Assembly (NCBI GenBank): GCA_025963675.1
Contig: JAOQAJ010000080.1
Location: forward strand, 1 to 33,867
Direction of reading: 5' to 3'
Length of the DNA: 33,867 nucleotides
DNA from: Segetibacter sp.
GTDB taxonomy: Bacteria > Bacteroidota > Bacteroidia > Chitinophagales > Chitinophagaceae
Shown piece by piece: positions 1 through 7,660 of the stretch; within the stretch, counting starts at the first letter, position 1, and each line of letters opens with the position of its first letter. Below the pieces are notes generated by a model that did no database searches, had not been told where the DNA came from, and saw only the letters and a list, made by a program, of their open reading frames with translations. The position numbers were made by a program, and so were the translations under genes.

Positions 1-344
1 ATCTTAAAAGCAGTGAGCAACCATTTTTTAATATTGAGTTTATTAAATGAAAAAGCAGGCACTTCTTTCAAAGCCTTTTTGACTTTGAGTGTACGAAGGT
101 TATGGTGCAAGTCGATGATGTAATCAAATTTTTCCTGCTGCAAAACTGTAAGGAGATGATCAAAATCGCTTTCCAAAAGATGCACCTTATCAACGTACGG
201 ATTGCTTTCGATTATTCCCCTAAAACTACTTTTGGTGAGGTAGTGAACCTCTGCATCTAAAACCTGTTGTTTGAGGCAACGAATGACCGGAGTCGTAAGT
301 ACCATATCTCCGATAGATGAAAAACGGATGATCAAAAATTTCAT
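1..344 (-). CDS. Glycosyltransferase family 9 (heptosyltransferase-like), 5' part only
   Basis: The reverse strand reads as an open frame from the ATG at 344 through the window edge, giving about 114 N-terminal residues. It begins MKFLIIRFSSIGDMVLTTPV, the classic N-terminus of ADP-heptose:LPS heptosyltransferases (GT9, GT-B fold), in which a first beta strand is followed by an SxGD loop. Later stretches such as FDYIIDLHHNLR also fit the family. Known members transfer heptose or a related sugar to the inner core of lipopolysaccharide at the cytoplasmic face of the inner membrane. The donor-binding C-terminal half is outside the window, so the exact acceptor cannot be told. A TACCTTCG promoter-like box (349-356, minus) ends four bases before the ATG. 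Confidence 0.88.
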   Translation of the reverse strand, partial: MKFLIIRFSSIGDMVLTTPVIRCLKQQVLDAEVHYLTKSSFRGIIESNPYVDKVHLLESDFDHLLTVLQQEKFDYIIDLHHNLRTLKVKKALKEVPAFSFNKLNIKKWLLTAFK

Positions 345-348
345 CGGG

Positions 349-356
349 CGAAGGTA
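349..356 (-). promoter_or_regulatory. Promoter -7-like box directly before the GT9 start
   Basis: On the minus strand TACCTTCG is followed by four bases and then the ATG at 344. It is one mismatch from the Bacteroidota -7 consensus TAnnTTTG. No clear -33 TTTG lies at the expected spacing, so the call rests on the box and on its recurrence before other genes here. Confidence 0.4.
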
Positions 357-532
357 AGCTTTGTTGGATGCCTGCAGGTTTGATTGCTCGATTCTTCGAT
401 TGTTAAATTACTGAGTTTAATCACGATGATTTTTCACCACAGTATGGCAGATAAAAGTGTCTTCAAAAGCCCGGTTACTCATCCTATCCACAAATCACAG
501 TTATTATGGGAACAATCCTCATATCTTTCTTC

Positions 533-704
533 AACATCGTTGTGTCACTCACTTGTACTTGTAACTTTTGTTGAGCTTTTTAAGAGCGAAAAGGGTGGAT
601 TGATAGGAGGAACAATTTCGCTTAAAATTTAGCGAATTTGTCAATCTCGTTCGAAAAAGTCACATCTCTGATGTACAGTTGAACGGAGCGTCGCAACAAT
701 GATG
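533..704. repeat. Composite intergenic repeat: two facing arms of the GCGWCGCAAC family
   Basis: The gap 345-742 (398 bases) holds no convincing gene. It contains two arms of a dispersed repeat. The arm at 533-558 is on the minus strand and matches the arm at 28926-28951 at all 26 positions. The arm at 673-704 is on the plus strand, begins GTACAG and contains GGAGCGTCGCAAC. Together they form an imperfect inverted repeat around about 115 bases of unique DNA. It lies between the start of the GT9 gene and the end of the MFS gene, both on the minus strand. The rest of the gap shows nothing else I can name. Confidence 0.75.
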
Positions 705-742
705 AAGACAGATGAAATGGTGACAACAACATAATAATAACA

Positions 743-1969
743 TTACTCCACGTACATCAAATCTTTTCCAAAAGTTTCTTTGGTATAGTAAGCTGCAATC
801 AGGGTTATGACCATAATAATAACTGCAGTTATAATTCCCCCGGTAATAAACCCTGTTGACTCGCGCAATGATTTAAATAAAAGTATCATTAATGGCAAGG
901 CACCTCTAACCATATTGGGCACCGTGGTGGCGGCTGTAGCCCTAAGATTAGTGCCAAATTGCTCAGCAGCCATTGTAACAAAAATCGCCCAAAAACCGGT
1001 AGAGAAACCGAGCGCGGCACAAATTAAATACATCACCAGGGCTGATGATCCGTTTTGTAAAAAGAAAAGCGCCATGCAAATCATTGTGAGGATGTAAAAG
1101 ATAAACAGCGCTTTTTTGCGGCTTTTGAGGGCCTGGCTTACAAACCCAATTGCAATATCGCCAAGCGAAATACCAACGTAGGCAAACATGATGGCGCGGC
1201 CAGGATCAATAGGTTCAACAATTCCCATATTTTTTCCAAACTGGTCCGAAAATGTTACCATTATTCCGATGACGTACCAGGTAGGCAAACCAATGAGAAT
1301 ACATTTTATATATTTGAAAAATCTCTCCTTATTGGTAAAGAACATGAAGAAATTGCCGCGGCTAACATTCATTTCCTTTACCTGGTTGAACATACTGCTT
1401 TCAAAAACACTGATCCGTAATAGCAGCAAGAGCAATCCCATGCCACCACCGATGTAATAACAGACACGCCAGTCAAACTCTTTAGAAATAAAATAAGCAA
1501 CCACAGCGCCAGTGAGTCCAAAGCCGGCAACCATCGATGTACCGAGACCCCGCTTTTCTTTCGGCAACAATTCTGAGACGAGTGTTATACCTGCACCTAA
1601 CTCTCCGGCAAGGCCCACACCTGCGATAAACCTAAGCAAGGCATACTGGTTCACCGTATGAACCATGCCATTTGCAATGTTGGCCAGTGAGTATAAAATG
1701 ATTGATCCGAACAAAACGCTTAATCGCCCCTTTTTATCACCCATAACTCCCCAAAGGATTCCGCCAAGTAATAACCCAACCATTTGTATGCTGATGATAA
1801 ACTCGCCACTGGTTAGTACCATTTCTTCTGACAATCCAAGTGACCGTAAACTTGTTTTACGGATGATTCCAAATAAGAGCAGGTCATATATGTCAACAAA
1901 GTAACCTAAAGCAGCAACAAGAACCGGAATTGAAAATATACCTTGCTGAACTTTGTGGTTTTGGATCAT
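743..1969 (-). CDS. MFS transporter (sugar/metabolite symporter-like)
   Basis: A 408-residue major facilitator superfamily permease of the inner membrane, of usual length with about 12 hydrophobic segments. The MFS signature between TM2 and TM3 is visible as GDKKGR (residues 77-82). The TM4 motif RFIAGVGLAGELG (113-125) and the following loop PKEKRG (136-141) resemble the metabolite:H+ symporter and aromatic-acid symporter branches. The substrate cannot be read from sequence. Its ATG overlaps the stop of the DedA gene by four bases (ATGA, 1966-1969), so the two are almost certainly translationally coupled in one operon with the SDF symporter upstream. I see no clear terminator hairpin after its stop. 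Confidence 0.9.
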   Translation of the reverse strand: MIQNHKVQQGIFSIPVLVAALGYFVDIYDLLLFGIIRKTSLRSLGLSEEMVLTSGEFIISIQMVGLLLGGILWGVMGDKKGRLSVLFGSIILYSLANIANGMVHTVNQYALLRFIAGVGLAGELGAGITLVSELLPKEKRGLGTSMVAGFGLTGAVVAYFISKEFDWRVCYYIGGGMGLLLLLLRISVFESSMFNQVKEMNVSRGNFFMFFTNKERFFKYIKCILIGLPTWYVIGIMVTFSDQFGKNMGIVEPIDPGRAIMFAYVGISLGDIAIGFVSQALKSRKKALFIFYILTMICMALFFLQNGSSALVMYLICAALGFSTGFWAIFVTMAAEQFGTNLRATAATTVPNMVRGALPLMILLFKSLRESTGFITGGIITAVIIMVITLIAAYYTKETFGKDLMYVE

Positions 1970-2661
1970 AACAATTTTTTGTCTTTACCCATGTCTTTTA
2001 TCAACTCTTCCGACGCCTTAATTCCCGGATCCTTTTTTCCGAAAAACAGTTTAAACAAAACCGGCAATGTTGTTATTAAAATGATCACAATTGCTATTGC
2101 TTCTATATGGTCTTTTAGACTGAAGTGAAACTCGTTTTCTACCCATTGCTGCAGGTAATGTCCGCCAAGCATCATCGACAGTACCCATGCGGTGCTGCCT
2201 AGAATATTAAATAAGGTAAAGGCAGGTTTTTCCATTTTTACAATCCCCGCCACGATCGGTGCAAAAGTTCGAATTATGGGAAGAAACTTCGCCATGAAAA
2301 TAGTGGCCTTGCCATATTTTTCATAAAAGTCATGCGCCTTGTACAAATACTTCTTTTTAAACAACAAAGAGTCTTTCTTTTCAAAAAGCTGTGATCCATA
2401 CTTGTAGCCAAACCAATAGCCGACTGAATTTCCCACCACCGAAGCAATGATCACCAGTAAAATAATGACACTAAAATGCACCCCATAGAAAGCAGCAGAC
2501 AGATCCTGCACATAAATGCCGGCAGCAAAAAGCAAAGAATCACCGGGAAGAAAAAAACCAACAAATAAACCGGTTTCGGCAAAAATTACCAGTAGCAGGA
2601 CATATAGTCCGCCGTTATGTATTATCCATTCAATAAATTGTTGAACCAGACCTTTATCCAT
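1966..2661 (-). CDS. DedA family membrane protein (VTT domain)
   Basis: A 231-residue polytopic inner-membrane protein of the DedA/SNARE-associated family. Family landmarks are E29-T-G, the re-entrant loop FLPGDSLLF (37-45), GNSVGYWFGYKYG (77-89) and the conserved arginine R131 in FLPIIRTFAP. DedA proteins are linked to membrane potential, envelope stress resistance and, in some bacteria, flipping of undecaprenyl phosphate or phosphatidylethanolamine; which applies here is unknown. It starts ten bases after the stop of the SDF symporter and overlaps the MFS gene, so it is the middle gene of a three-transporter operon. The C-terminus is short, charged and probably cytoplasmic. Confidence 0.93.
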   Translation of the reverse strand: MDKGLVQQFIEWIIHNGGLYVLLLVIFAETGLFVGFFLPGDSLLFAAGIYVQDLSAAFYGVHFSVIILLVIIASVVGNSVGYWFGYKYGSQLFEKKDSLLFKKKYLYKAHDFYEKYGKATIFMAKFLPIIRTFAPIVAGIVKMEKPAFTLFNILGSTAWVLSMMLGGHYLQQWVENEFHFSLKDHIEAIAIVIILITTLPVLFKLFFGKKDPGIKASEELIKDMGKDKKLL

Positions 2662-2670
2662 GTAATCAGA

Positions 2671-3924
2671 TTAAGTGTTTTCTAAAGAATTTTCCCATTT
2701 GCTAACAACAGTCGTAGCCAATGTGTTTCCTAAAACATTTGTACCAGTGCGAAACATATCGCAAAAATGATCAATAGGCAATATTAAGGCAATCCCTTCC
2801 GCTGGTATTTTAAACATGGCCAACGTTGCCGTAACCACAACCAATGATGCTCTTGGCACACCGGCGATACCCTTGCTGGTAAGCATAAGCACCAGTAACA
2901 TTGTAATTTGTGTGCCAAAATCAAGATGAACACCATAAGCCTGGGCAATGGCAACACTTGCAAATGTCATATACATCATACTTCCATCAAGGTTAAAAGA
3001 ATACCCAAGCGGAAGCACAAAAGCAACAATTTTGTCTTTACACCCAAACCGTTCAAGTTCTTCGGTCAGTTTTGGAAATACTGCTTCGCTACTGGTCGTA
3101 CTAAAGGCAATTAATAACGGACTGGAGATGCGCCTTAAAAGTATAGGCAACCTTCTACCCAACACTATAAAGCCAACTGTCAGCAGTACAGCCCACAATA
3201 AGACGATGCCCAAAATAAATTGGCTAAAATAAAGACCGTAAAACCTGAAAATTTCTAATCCGTTGGTGGCAATTACTGCTGATATTGCTCCAAATACCCC
3301 CAGGGGAGCAAAGTTCATTACGTAGGTAACCATTTTTAGAATCACGTGGGCAACGGCGTCCAAACCCCTAATTACAATTTTGCCAAAATCACCTAGCGCG
3401 GCAGTAGCAACACCAAAGAAAATACTAAAGACTACTAATTGCAAAATTTCATTTCCCGCCATTGCTTCAAAGACACTTTTTGGAACAACATGTTCTACGA
3501 AGTTCTGAAGTGAAAAGCCCGTTGTTTTTCCAATAAGATCTTTTGCTGCATCTGAAGTTTTTACGCCAAGATGAATGCCTTCACCTGGTTTAAAAAAGTT
3601 AACGAGAACCATCCCTAATATAAGAGAAACCAGTGATGCGGTCACAAACCATAAGAGAGATTTAGCTCCTACCCTTCCAACTGTTTTTAAATCACCTAGT
3701 TTAGCAATACCTACTACCAGGGTTGAGAAAACCAATGGTGCAATAATCATTTGCACAAGACGAAGAAAAATAGTGGTAAGCAGCTTTATGTTGGTAGAAA
3801 AAACAGCTCTTGTATCTTCCGAAGAATACTGGTTAATGAGATAGCCTGTAACAATACCTAATGCCATTGCAATGAGAATGTAAACCGTAAGTCTATTTTT
3901 TGGTCTCGGTACCGCATTATCCAT
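2671..3924 (-). CDS. Dicarboxylate/amino acid:cation symporter (SDF/DAACS family)
   Basis: A 417-residue secondary transporter of the sodium:dicarboxylate symporter family (GltP/DctA relatives) that imports glutamate, aspartate or C4-dicarboxylates with cations. The fold landmarks are present in order: serine-rich hairpin HP1 STTSSEAVFP (275-284), TM7 NLDG (311-314), HP2 SKGIAGVP (350-357), and the TM8 binding residues D389, R392, T393 and N396. Arginine at 392 is the residue that, in characterised members, contacts the side-chain carboxylate of the substrate. The position that is an Asp sodium ligand in GltPh is Asn here (N400), as in several proton-linked relatives, so the coupling ion is uncertain. 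It is the first gene of the operon running into DedA and MFS, and is divergent from the amino-acid permease. Confidence 0.93.
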   Translation of the reverse strand: MDNAVPRPKNRLTVYILIAMALGIVTGYLINQYSSEDTRAVFSTNIKLLTTIFLRLVQMIIAPLVFSTLVVGIAKLGDLKTVGRVGAKSLLWFVTASLVSLILGMVLVNFFKPGEGIHLGVKTSDAAKDLIGKTTGFSLQNFVEHVVPKSVFEAMAGNEILQLVVFSIFFGVATAALGDFGKIVIRGLDAVAHVILKMVTYVMNFAPLGVFGAISAVIATNGLEIFRFYGLYFSQFILGIVLLWAVLLTVGFIVLGRRLPILLRRISSPLLIAFSTTSSEAVFPKLTEELERFGCKDKIVAFVLPLGYSFNLDGSMMYMTFASVAIAQAYGVHLDFGTQITMLLVLMLTSKGIAGVPRASLVVVTATLAMFKIPAEGIALILPIDHFCDMFRTGTNVLGNTLATTVVSKWENSLENT

Positions 3925-4175
3925 TAAAACGACAATTTGTTAGTGGTGCAATATAAGACTTAAACAGAAACAGGCTTAAATGCAAAACACTAATTGACAA
4001 ATAAAAGCCGGCAAGGTTCGAAGAAACCTGATTTTTATAAATGCCGGAAAGTACCAGTATCGCAAGCTTATATATTTTGCAATTCCTAATCAACGGTTAA
4101 CTCTAAAAATTTCAAGCTGCTTTTAAATAAATCGCTATTTTTCCAGCTAATAAAACCTATAACAAAAACCATTTT

Positions 4176-5864
4176 ATGAGTTTATTTGTAAGAAAACCAA
4201 TGAATGCGTTACTAAATGAAGCGCAGGAAACAGGTACTCACACCCTTAAACGAACGTTAGGTGCAGGCGGACTTGTTGCATTAGGAATAGGAGCAATCAT
4301 TGGTGCGGGATTATTTTCAATTACAGGTATGGCTGCTGCCAACCACGCAGGCCCCGCTATTACTATCTCTTTTGTTGTGGCCGCTTTTGGCTGTTTGTTC
4401 GCCGGTCTTTGTTATGCAGAATTTGCATCAATGATACCTGTTGCCGGAAGTGCCTATACATATTCTTATGCAACAATGGGCGAGTTTATTGCCTGGATCA
4501 TCGGGTGGGACCTTGTTTTGGAGTATGCAGTAGGCGCAGCAACTGTTGGCATTAGCTGGAGCAGGTATCTTATAAAGTTTTTAGAGGGTTTTGATGTTCA
4601 TCTGCCTGTCTCACTTACTCTCGGCCCCTGGGATGGCGGCATCATTAATCTTCCTGCTGTTTTTATTATCGTCTTAATGAGTTTACTACTAATAAAAGGC
4701 ACTAAAGAAAGTGCACTGGTTAACGCAATTATTGTTGCATTAAAAGTAGCAGTGGTAATGGTGTTTATATTTTTAGGTTGGAAATACATCAATAATGACA
4801 ACTACAATCCTTACATACCTGATAACACCGGCAAGTTCGGTGAGTTTGGTTTTAGTGGAATCATAAGGTCCGCTGCAATAGTTTTCTTTGCTTATATCGG
4901 TTTCGATGCCGTAAGTACCGCCGCACAGGAAGCTAAAAACCCAAAGAAGGACATGCCATGGGGCATACTAGGTTCACTCGCAATTTGTACAGTACTATAT
5001 ATATTGTTTGCTCACGTGATGACCGGGGTAACAAACTATTCAACTTTTGCCGGCAAAGATGGTATCGCGCCGGTTGCTCTTGCAATCGATAAGATGGGCA
5101 CTCCCGATGCTGCAGGTGTTATACAACCAGATTATCCATGGTTAAATCGCGCCATTATTGTAGCTATCCTTGCAGGTTATTCTTCTGTTATATTGGTTAT
5201 GTTAATGGGACAAAGTCGTGTTTTCTTTAGCATGAGTAAAGACGGTTTAATCCCTAAAATTTTCTCTACTGTAAATCCTACAACTCAGACACCGGCAAAG
5301 AATAATTTGCTGTTTATGCTGTTCGTAAGCCTTTTTGCCGCCTTTGTACCGGCAAGAGTAGTTGGCGAGATGACAAGCATCGGAACCTTGTTTGCATTCA
5401 TTCTTGTGTGTATAGGTATTTGGGTGATGCGCAGAAAAATGCCCGAATTACCAAGATCATTTAAAACTCCAATGGTGCCGTTAGTGCCTATACTGGGTAT
5501 TTTCACCTGTTTATTCATGATGGCATTTTTACCGATGGATACATGGATTCGTCTTTTGGTTTGGATGCTCATTGGTATGGATATTTACCTTGCTTATGGT
5601 GCAAAAAATAGCCATTTAGGTAATGGCACTACAACGAGGAAAGGTATGAAAGTCGCTCGTTACACGGGTCTTGTATTAGCTGCTTTATTAATCGTTGCCG
5701 GCTTGTTGCACCAATATGGTGTTGGTTTCGACGAAGACAAAACTTTGCTTTATATTTCAATAGTATTTGCGCTGGTTCATTTCTTTGTGTTTGCCAACCG
5801 ACTGGGAAGGCCAGAACCTACAGATGACCACGAGCCGACTAATCCTTTGGAAAAGAGAATCTAA
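4176..5864 (+). CDS. APC superfamily amino acid permease (cationic amino acid transporter-like)
   Basis: A 562-residue inner-membrane permease of the amino acid-polyamine-organocation superfamily. The TM1 signature GAIIGAGLFSITG (39-51) carries the glycine-rich unwound region that binds the amino-acid backbone. The TM6 region FFAYIGFDAVSTAAQEAKNPKKDMP is typical of the CAT/YfnA branch. The length and the hydrophobic C-terminal extension suit a 12-14 helix CAT-type protein. It starts at ATG 4176, and the next Met (residue 9) is a possible alternative. The gene stands alone: 251 bases of divergent promoter region separate it from the SDF operon, and a strong terminator follows at 5883. Substrate specificity is not deducible. 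Confidence 0.92.
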   Translation: MSLFVRKPMNALLNEAQETGTHTLKRTLGAGGLVALGIGAIIGAGLFSITGMAAANHAGPAITISFVVAAFGCLFAGLCYAEFASMIPVAGSAYTYSYATMGEFIAWIIGWDLVLEYAVGAATVGISWSRYLIKFLEGFDVHLPVSLTLGPWDGGIINLPAVFIIVLMSLLLIKGTKESALVNAIIVALKVAVVMVFIFLGWKYINNDNYNPYIPDNTGKFGEFGFSGIIRSAAIVFFAYIGFDAVSTAAQEAKNPKKDMPWGILGSLAICTVLYILFAHVMTGVTNYSTFAGKDGIAPVALAIDKMGTPDAAGVIQPDYPWLNRAIIVAILAGYSSVILVMLMGQSRVFFSMSKDGLIPKIFSTVNPTTQTPAKNNLLFMLFVSLFAAFVPARVVGEMTSIGTLFAFILVCIGIWVMRRKMPELPRSFKTPMVPLVPILGIFTCLFMMAFLPMDTWIRLLVWMLIGMDIYLAYGAKNSHLGNGTTTRKGMKVARYTGLVLAALLIVAGLLHQYGVGFDEDKTLLYISIVFALVHFFVFANRLGRPEPTDDHEPTNPLEKRI

Positions 5865-5882
5865 GATTGATTTTAATAGAAC

Positions 5883-5923
5883 CGAAAGCCGTTCTGCAAA
5901 CAACAGAACGGCTTTCGATTTTT
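5883..5923 (+). terminator. Rho-independent terminator of the amino acid permease
   Basis: A perfect 14-base-pair stem (CGAAAGCCGTTCTG at 5883-5896 against 5904-5917) with a seven-base loop is followed by ATTTTT. It begins 18 bases after the permease stop codon. Confidence 0.93.
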
Positions 5924-6015
5924 AGGTTGGCAGGCTGATTACGTTCTCTTAAATTTGCCCACATCTTATAAAAGGATTTTTGGAGCCAACTTTTGGTTTT
6001 TCAATAATTCTTTTC

Positions 6016-6084
6016 TTGCGTCGCACTCTTCAACTACAACGGTCCTGCTGAACAAAGAATGGCTGTACAAGTGAGTGACACAAC
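6016..6084. repeat. Composite intergenic repeat, short version
   Basis: Two facing arms of the dispersed family occur with only about 34 bases between them. A minus-strand arm TTGCGTCGCACTCTT lies at 6016-6030. A plus-strand arm at 6065-6084 begins GTACAAGTGAGTG and ends CACAAC. The element sits in the 290-base gap between the permease terminator and YebC. Confidence 0.7.
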
Positions 6085-6154
6085 AAAAGCTGGATAAAGA
6101 AAAAAAAGCAGGTTCAACAAAAGAAAAAATTGTTAAAATGAATTATCAATAATT

Positions 6155-6865
6155 ATGGGAAGAATATTTGAAGTTCGTAAGTCTACCATGTTCGCCCGCT
6201 GGGACCGCATGGCTAAACAATTTACTCGTATTGGAAAAGAGATTGCTATTGCAGTAAAAGCAGGTGGTCCTGACCCCGCAACTAACCCTGTGTTGCGGCG
6301 GTGTTTTGCAAATGCGAAAGGCGTTGGTATGCCAAAAGACCGGGTGGAAGCTGCAATAAAAAGGGCGCAGGGCAAAGACATGACGAACTATGAGGAAGTG
6401 ATTTATGAAGGTTACGCTCCTCATGGAATTGCGGTACTGGTTGAGACGGCGACCGACAACCCGACCCGTACTGTGGCAAATGTTAGAATGCATTTTAGAA
6501 AAGGTGAAGGAAGTCTTGGAACAAGTGGTTCAGTAGCGTTTACTTTTCATCGGATGGGTGAATTTAAAATAAAAAGCGAGGGGCAAGATCTTGAAGAACT
6601 TGAGCTTGACCTGATAGATCATGGATTGCAGGAGATAGGTGAAGATGAAGAAGGGAACATTGTTTTAAGAACAGAATATGATGACTTTGGTACCATGACA
6701 AAGGCGCTTGAAGACAAAGGAATTACTCCCATTTCATCCGAACTTACCCGCATACCCACAACAACTGTTGAGCTGCCTGAAGAGCAGGCTAAAGAAGTAT
6801 TGGAATTAATTGATCGACTCGAACAGGATGAGGATGTACAAAAGGTTTATCATAATTTGAAATAG
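6155..6865 (+). CDS. YebC/PmpR family transcriptional regulator / translation factor
   Basis: A 236-residue cytoplasmic protein, the usual length for the YebC/PmpR/TACO1 family. The N-terminus MGRIFEVRK followed by [16 protein letters not shown] (residues near 30) and [19 protein letters not shown] is diagnostic. Members were first described as DNA-binding regulators. Recent work on the family also connects it to relief of ribosome stalling at proline-rich stretches. The start codon is fixed by the conserved MGR; no Shine-Dalgarno is seen, as usual in this phylum. It is followed by 154 bases and a terminator just before the DCC gene. The motif order is complete, so the gene appears intact. 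Confidence 0.95.
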   Translation: MGRIFEVRKSTMFARWDRMAKQFTRIGKEIAIAVKAGGPDPATNPVLRRCFANAKGVGMPKDRVEAAIKRAQGKDMTNYEEVIYEGYAPHGIAVLVETATDNPTRTVANVRMHFRKGEGSLGTSGSVAFTFHRMGEFKIKSEGQDLEELELDLIDHGLQEIGEDEEGNIVLRTEYDDFGTMTKALEDKGITPISSELTRIPTTTVELPEEQAKEVLELIDRLEQDEDVQKVYHNLK

Positions 6866-6982
6866 GTGTCTTTAAAGCAGTAGCAGGAGAACTTCGGCGA
6901 CTCTTGCGTTGCATACCGAACCTTAAAAACTTCACTATACCAGCACTGGTTTCGTTAGCTTTTATAAAGATAGAATAACCTT

Positions 6983-6990
6983 TAACTTTA
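6983..6990 (+). promoter_or_regulatory. Possible -7 box upstream of the DCC gene
   Basis: TAACTTTA resembles the Bacteroidota -7 element TAnnTTTG. A TTTA about 18 bases upstream could serve as a weak -33. A transcript from here would start inside or just before the hairpin at 6994-7019. Confidence 0.35.
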
Positions 6991-6993
6991 CAA

Positions 6994-7019
6994 GGTCGGA
7001 TAAGATCCGGCCTTTTTTT
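6994..7019 (+). terminator. Terminator-type hairpin abutting the DCC start codon
   Basis: The stem GGTCGGAT / ATCCGGCC (one G-T pair) with loop AAG is followed by seven T. It probably terminates the YebC transcript. The last T is at 7019 and the ATG of the next gene begins at 7020, so the same sequence would also form the immediate 5' leader of any transcript starting upstream. Confidence 0.8.
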
Positions 7020-7436
7020 ATGGCTGAAATAGCAAACACTCAACACCCGGTAATTTTGTTTGACGGTATCTGTAACCTTTGTAACAATGCCGTACAATTT
7101 GTTATTAAAAGAGACAAAAAAAGCTTGTTCCGTTTTTCTTCATTACAATCTTCATTCGGACAAAATTTATTAAACCAACACAACCTTCACCATGCCGGCT
7201 TTGATTCTTTTATATTGTTGGAAAACGGAAAAATCTATACAAAATCTACCGCCGCGTTAATGGTTGCAAAGCGACTATCCGGGGCATGGGCACTGCTTTA
7301 TTGTTTCATTATTATCCCCCCATTTATTCGGAACTCCGTTTATGATATTATTGCCAGGAACCGGTACAAATGGTTCGGCAAAAAAGAGAGTTGCTGGCTA
7401 CCTTCGCCAGAATTAAAAATTAGATTTTTTGATTAA
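7020..7436 (+). CDS. DCC family thiol-disulfide oxidoreductase (DUF393)
   Basis: A 138-residue protein with the family signature FDGICNLC (residues 14-21), a thioredoxin-fold-like CxxC motif set at the start of the domain. Later family landmarks are the FSSLQS stretch and the C-terminal RNRYKWFGKKESC. DCC proteins are predicted thiol-disulfide oxidoreductases; the substrate is unknown. The ATG at 7020 is the only in-frame start before the signature and directly follows a terminator hairpin. This is an odd position, and it suggests either an independent leaderless-type start or translation regulated by the hairpin. Confidence 0.9.
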   Translation: MAEIANTQHPVILFDGICNLCNNAVQFVIKRDKKSLFRFSSLQSSFGQNLLNQHNLHHAGFDSFILLENGKIYTKSTAALMVAKRLSGAWALLYCFIIIPPFIRNSVYDIIARNRYKWFGKKESCWLPSPELKIRFFD

Positions 7437-7660
7437 GTGAAAGCAACTTTCCTGCTGTAAATCCCTTCTTACACTATTGCGGCCTAAATCATTTTCTCTT
7501 TGATTTTATTGCCCTTTAATCTCCACCTATTCCTGGAAAATCCGCCATTGAGCCTTTTTAAAGGGCTCTAAATCCAATTCTTATCGGAAAGACAATTATC
7601 TGTGTTATTCTCCAAATATCACTTATGAAACTGCTATTTACCAGAAATTAAATATCAATT

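Noticed and set aside
384-632. An 82-residue open frame on the plus strand upstream of the MFS gene
   Set aside because: It has no recognisable domain, no start signal, low-complexity composition, and overlaps the arm of the dispersed repeat at 533-558. I treat it as chance.
6866-6993. CTCTTGCGTTGCA near 6899 as a possible further repeat arm
   Set aside because: It shares only short words with the GCGWCGCAAC core, lacks the GTAC end and the CAACGATG segment, and cannot be aligned without several gaps.
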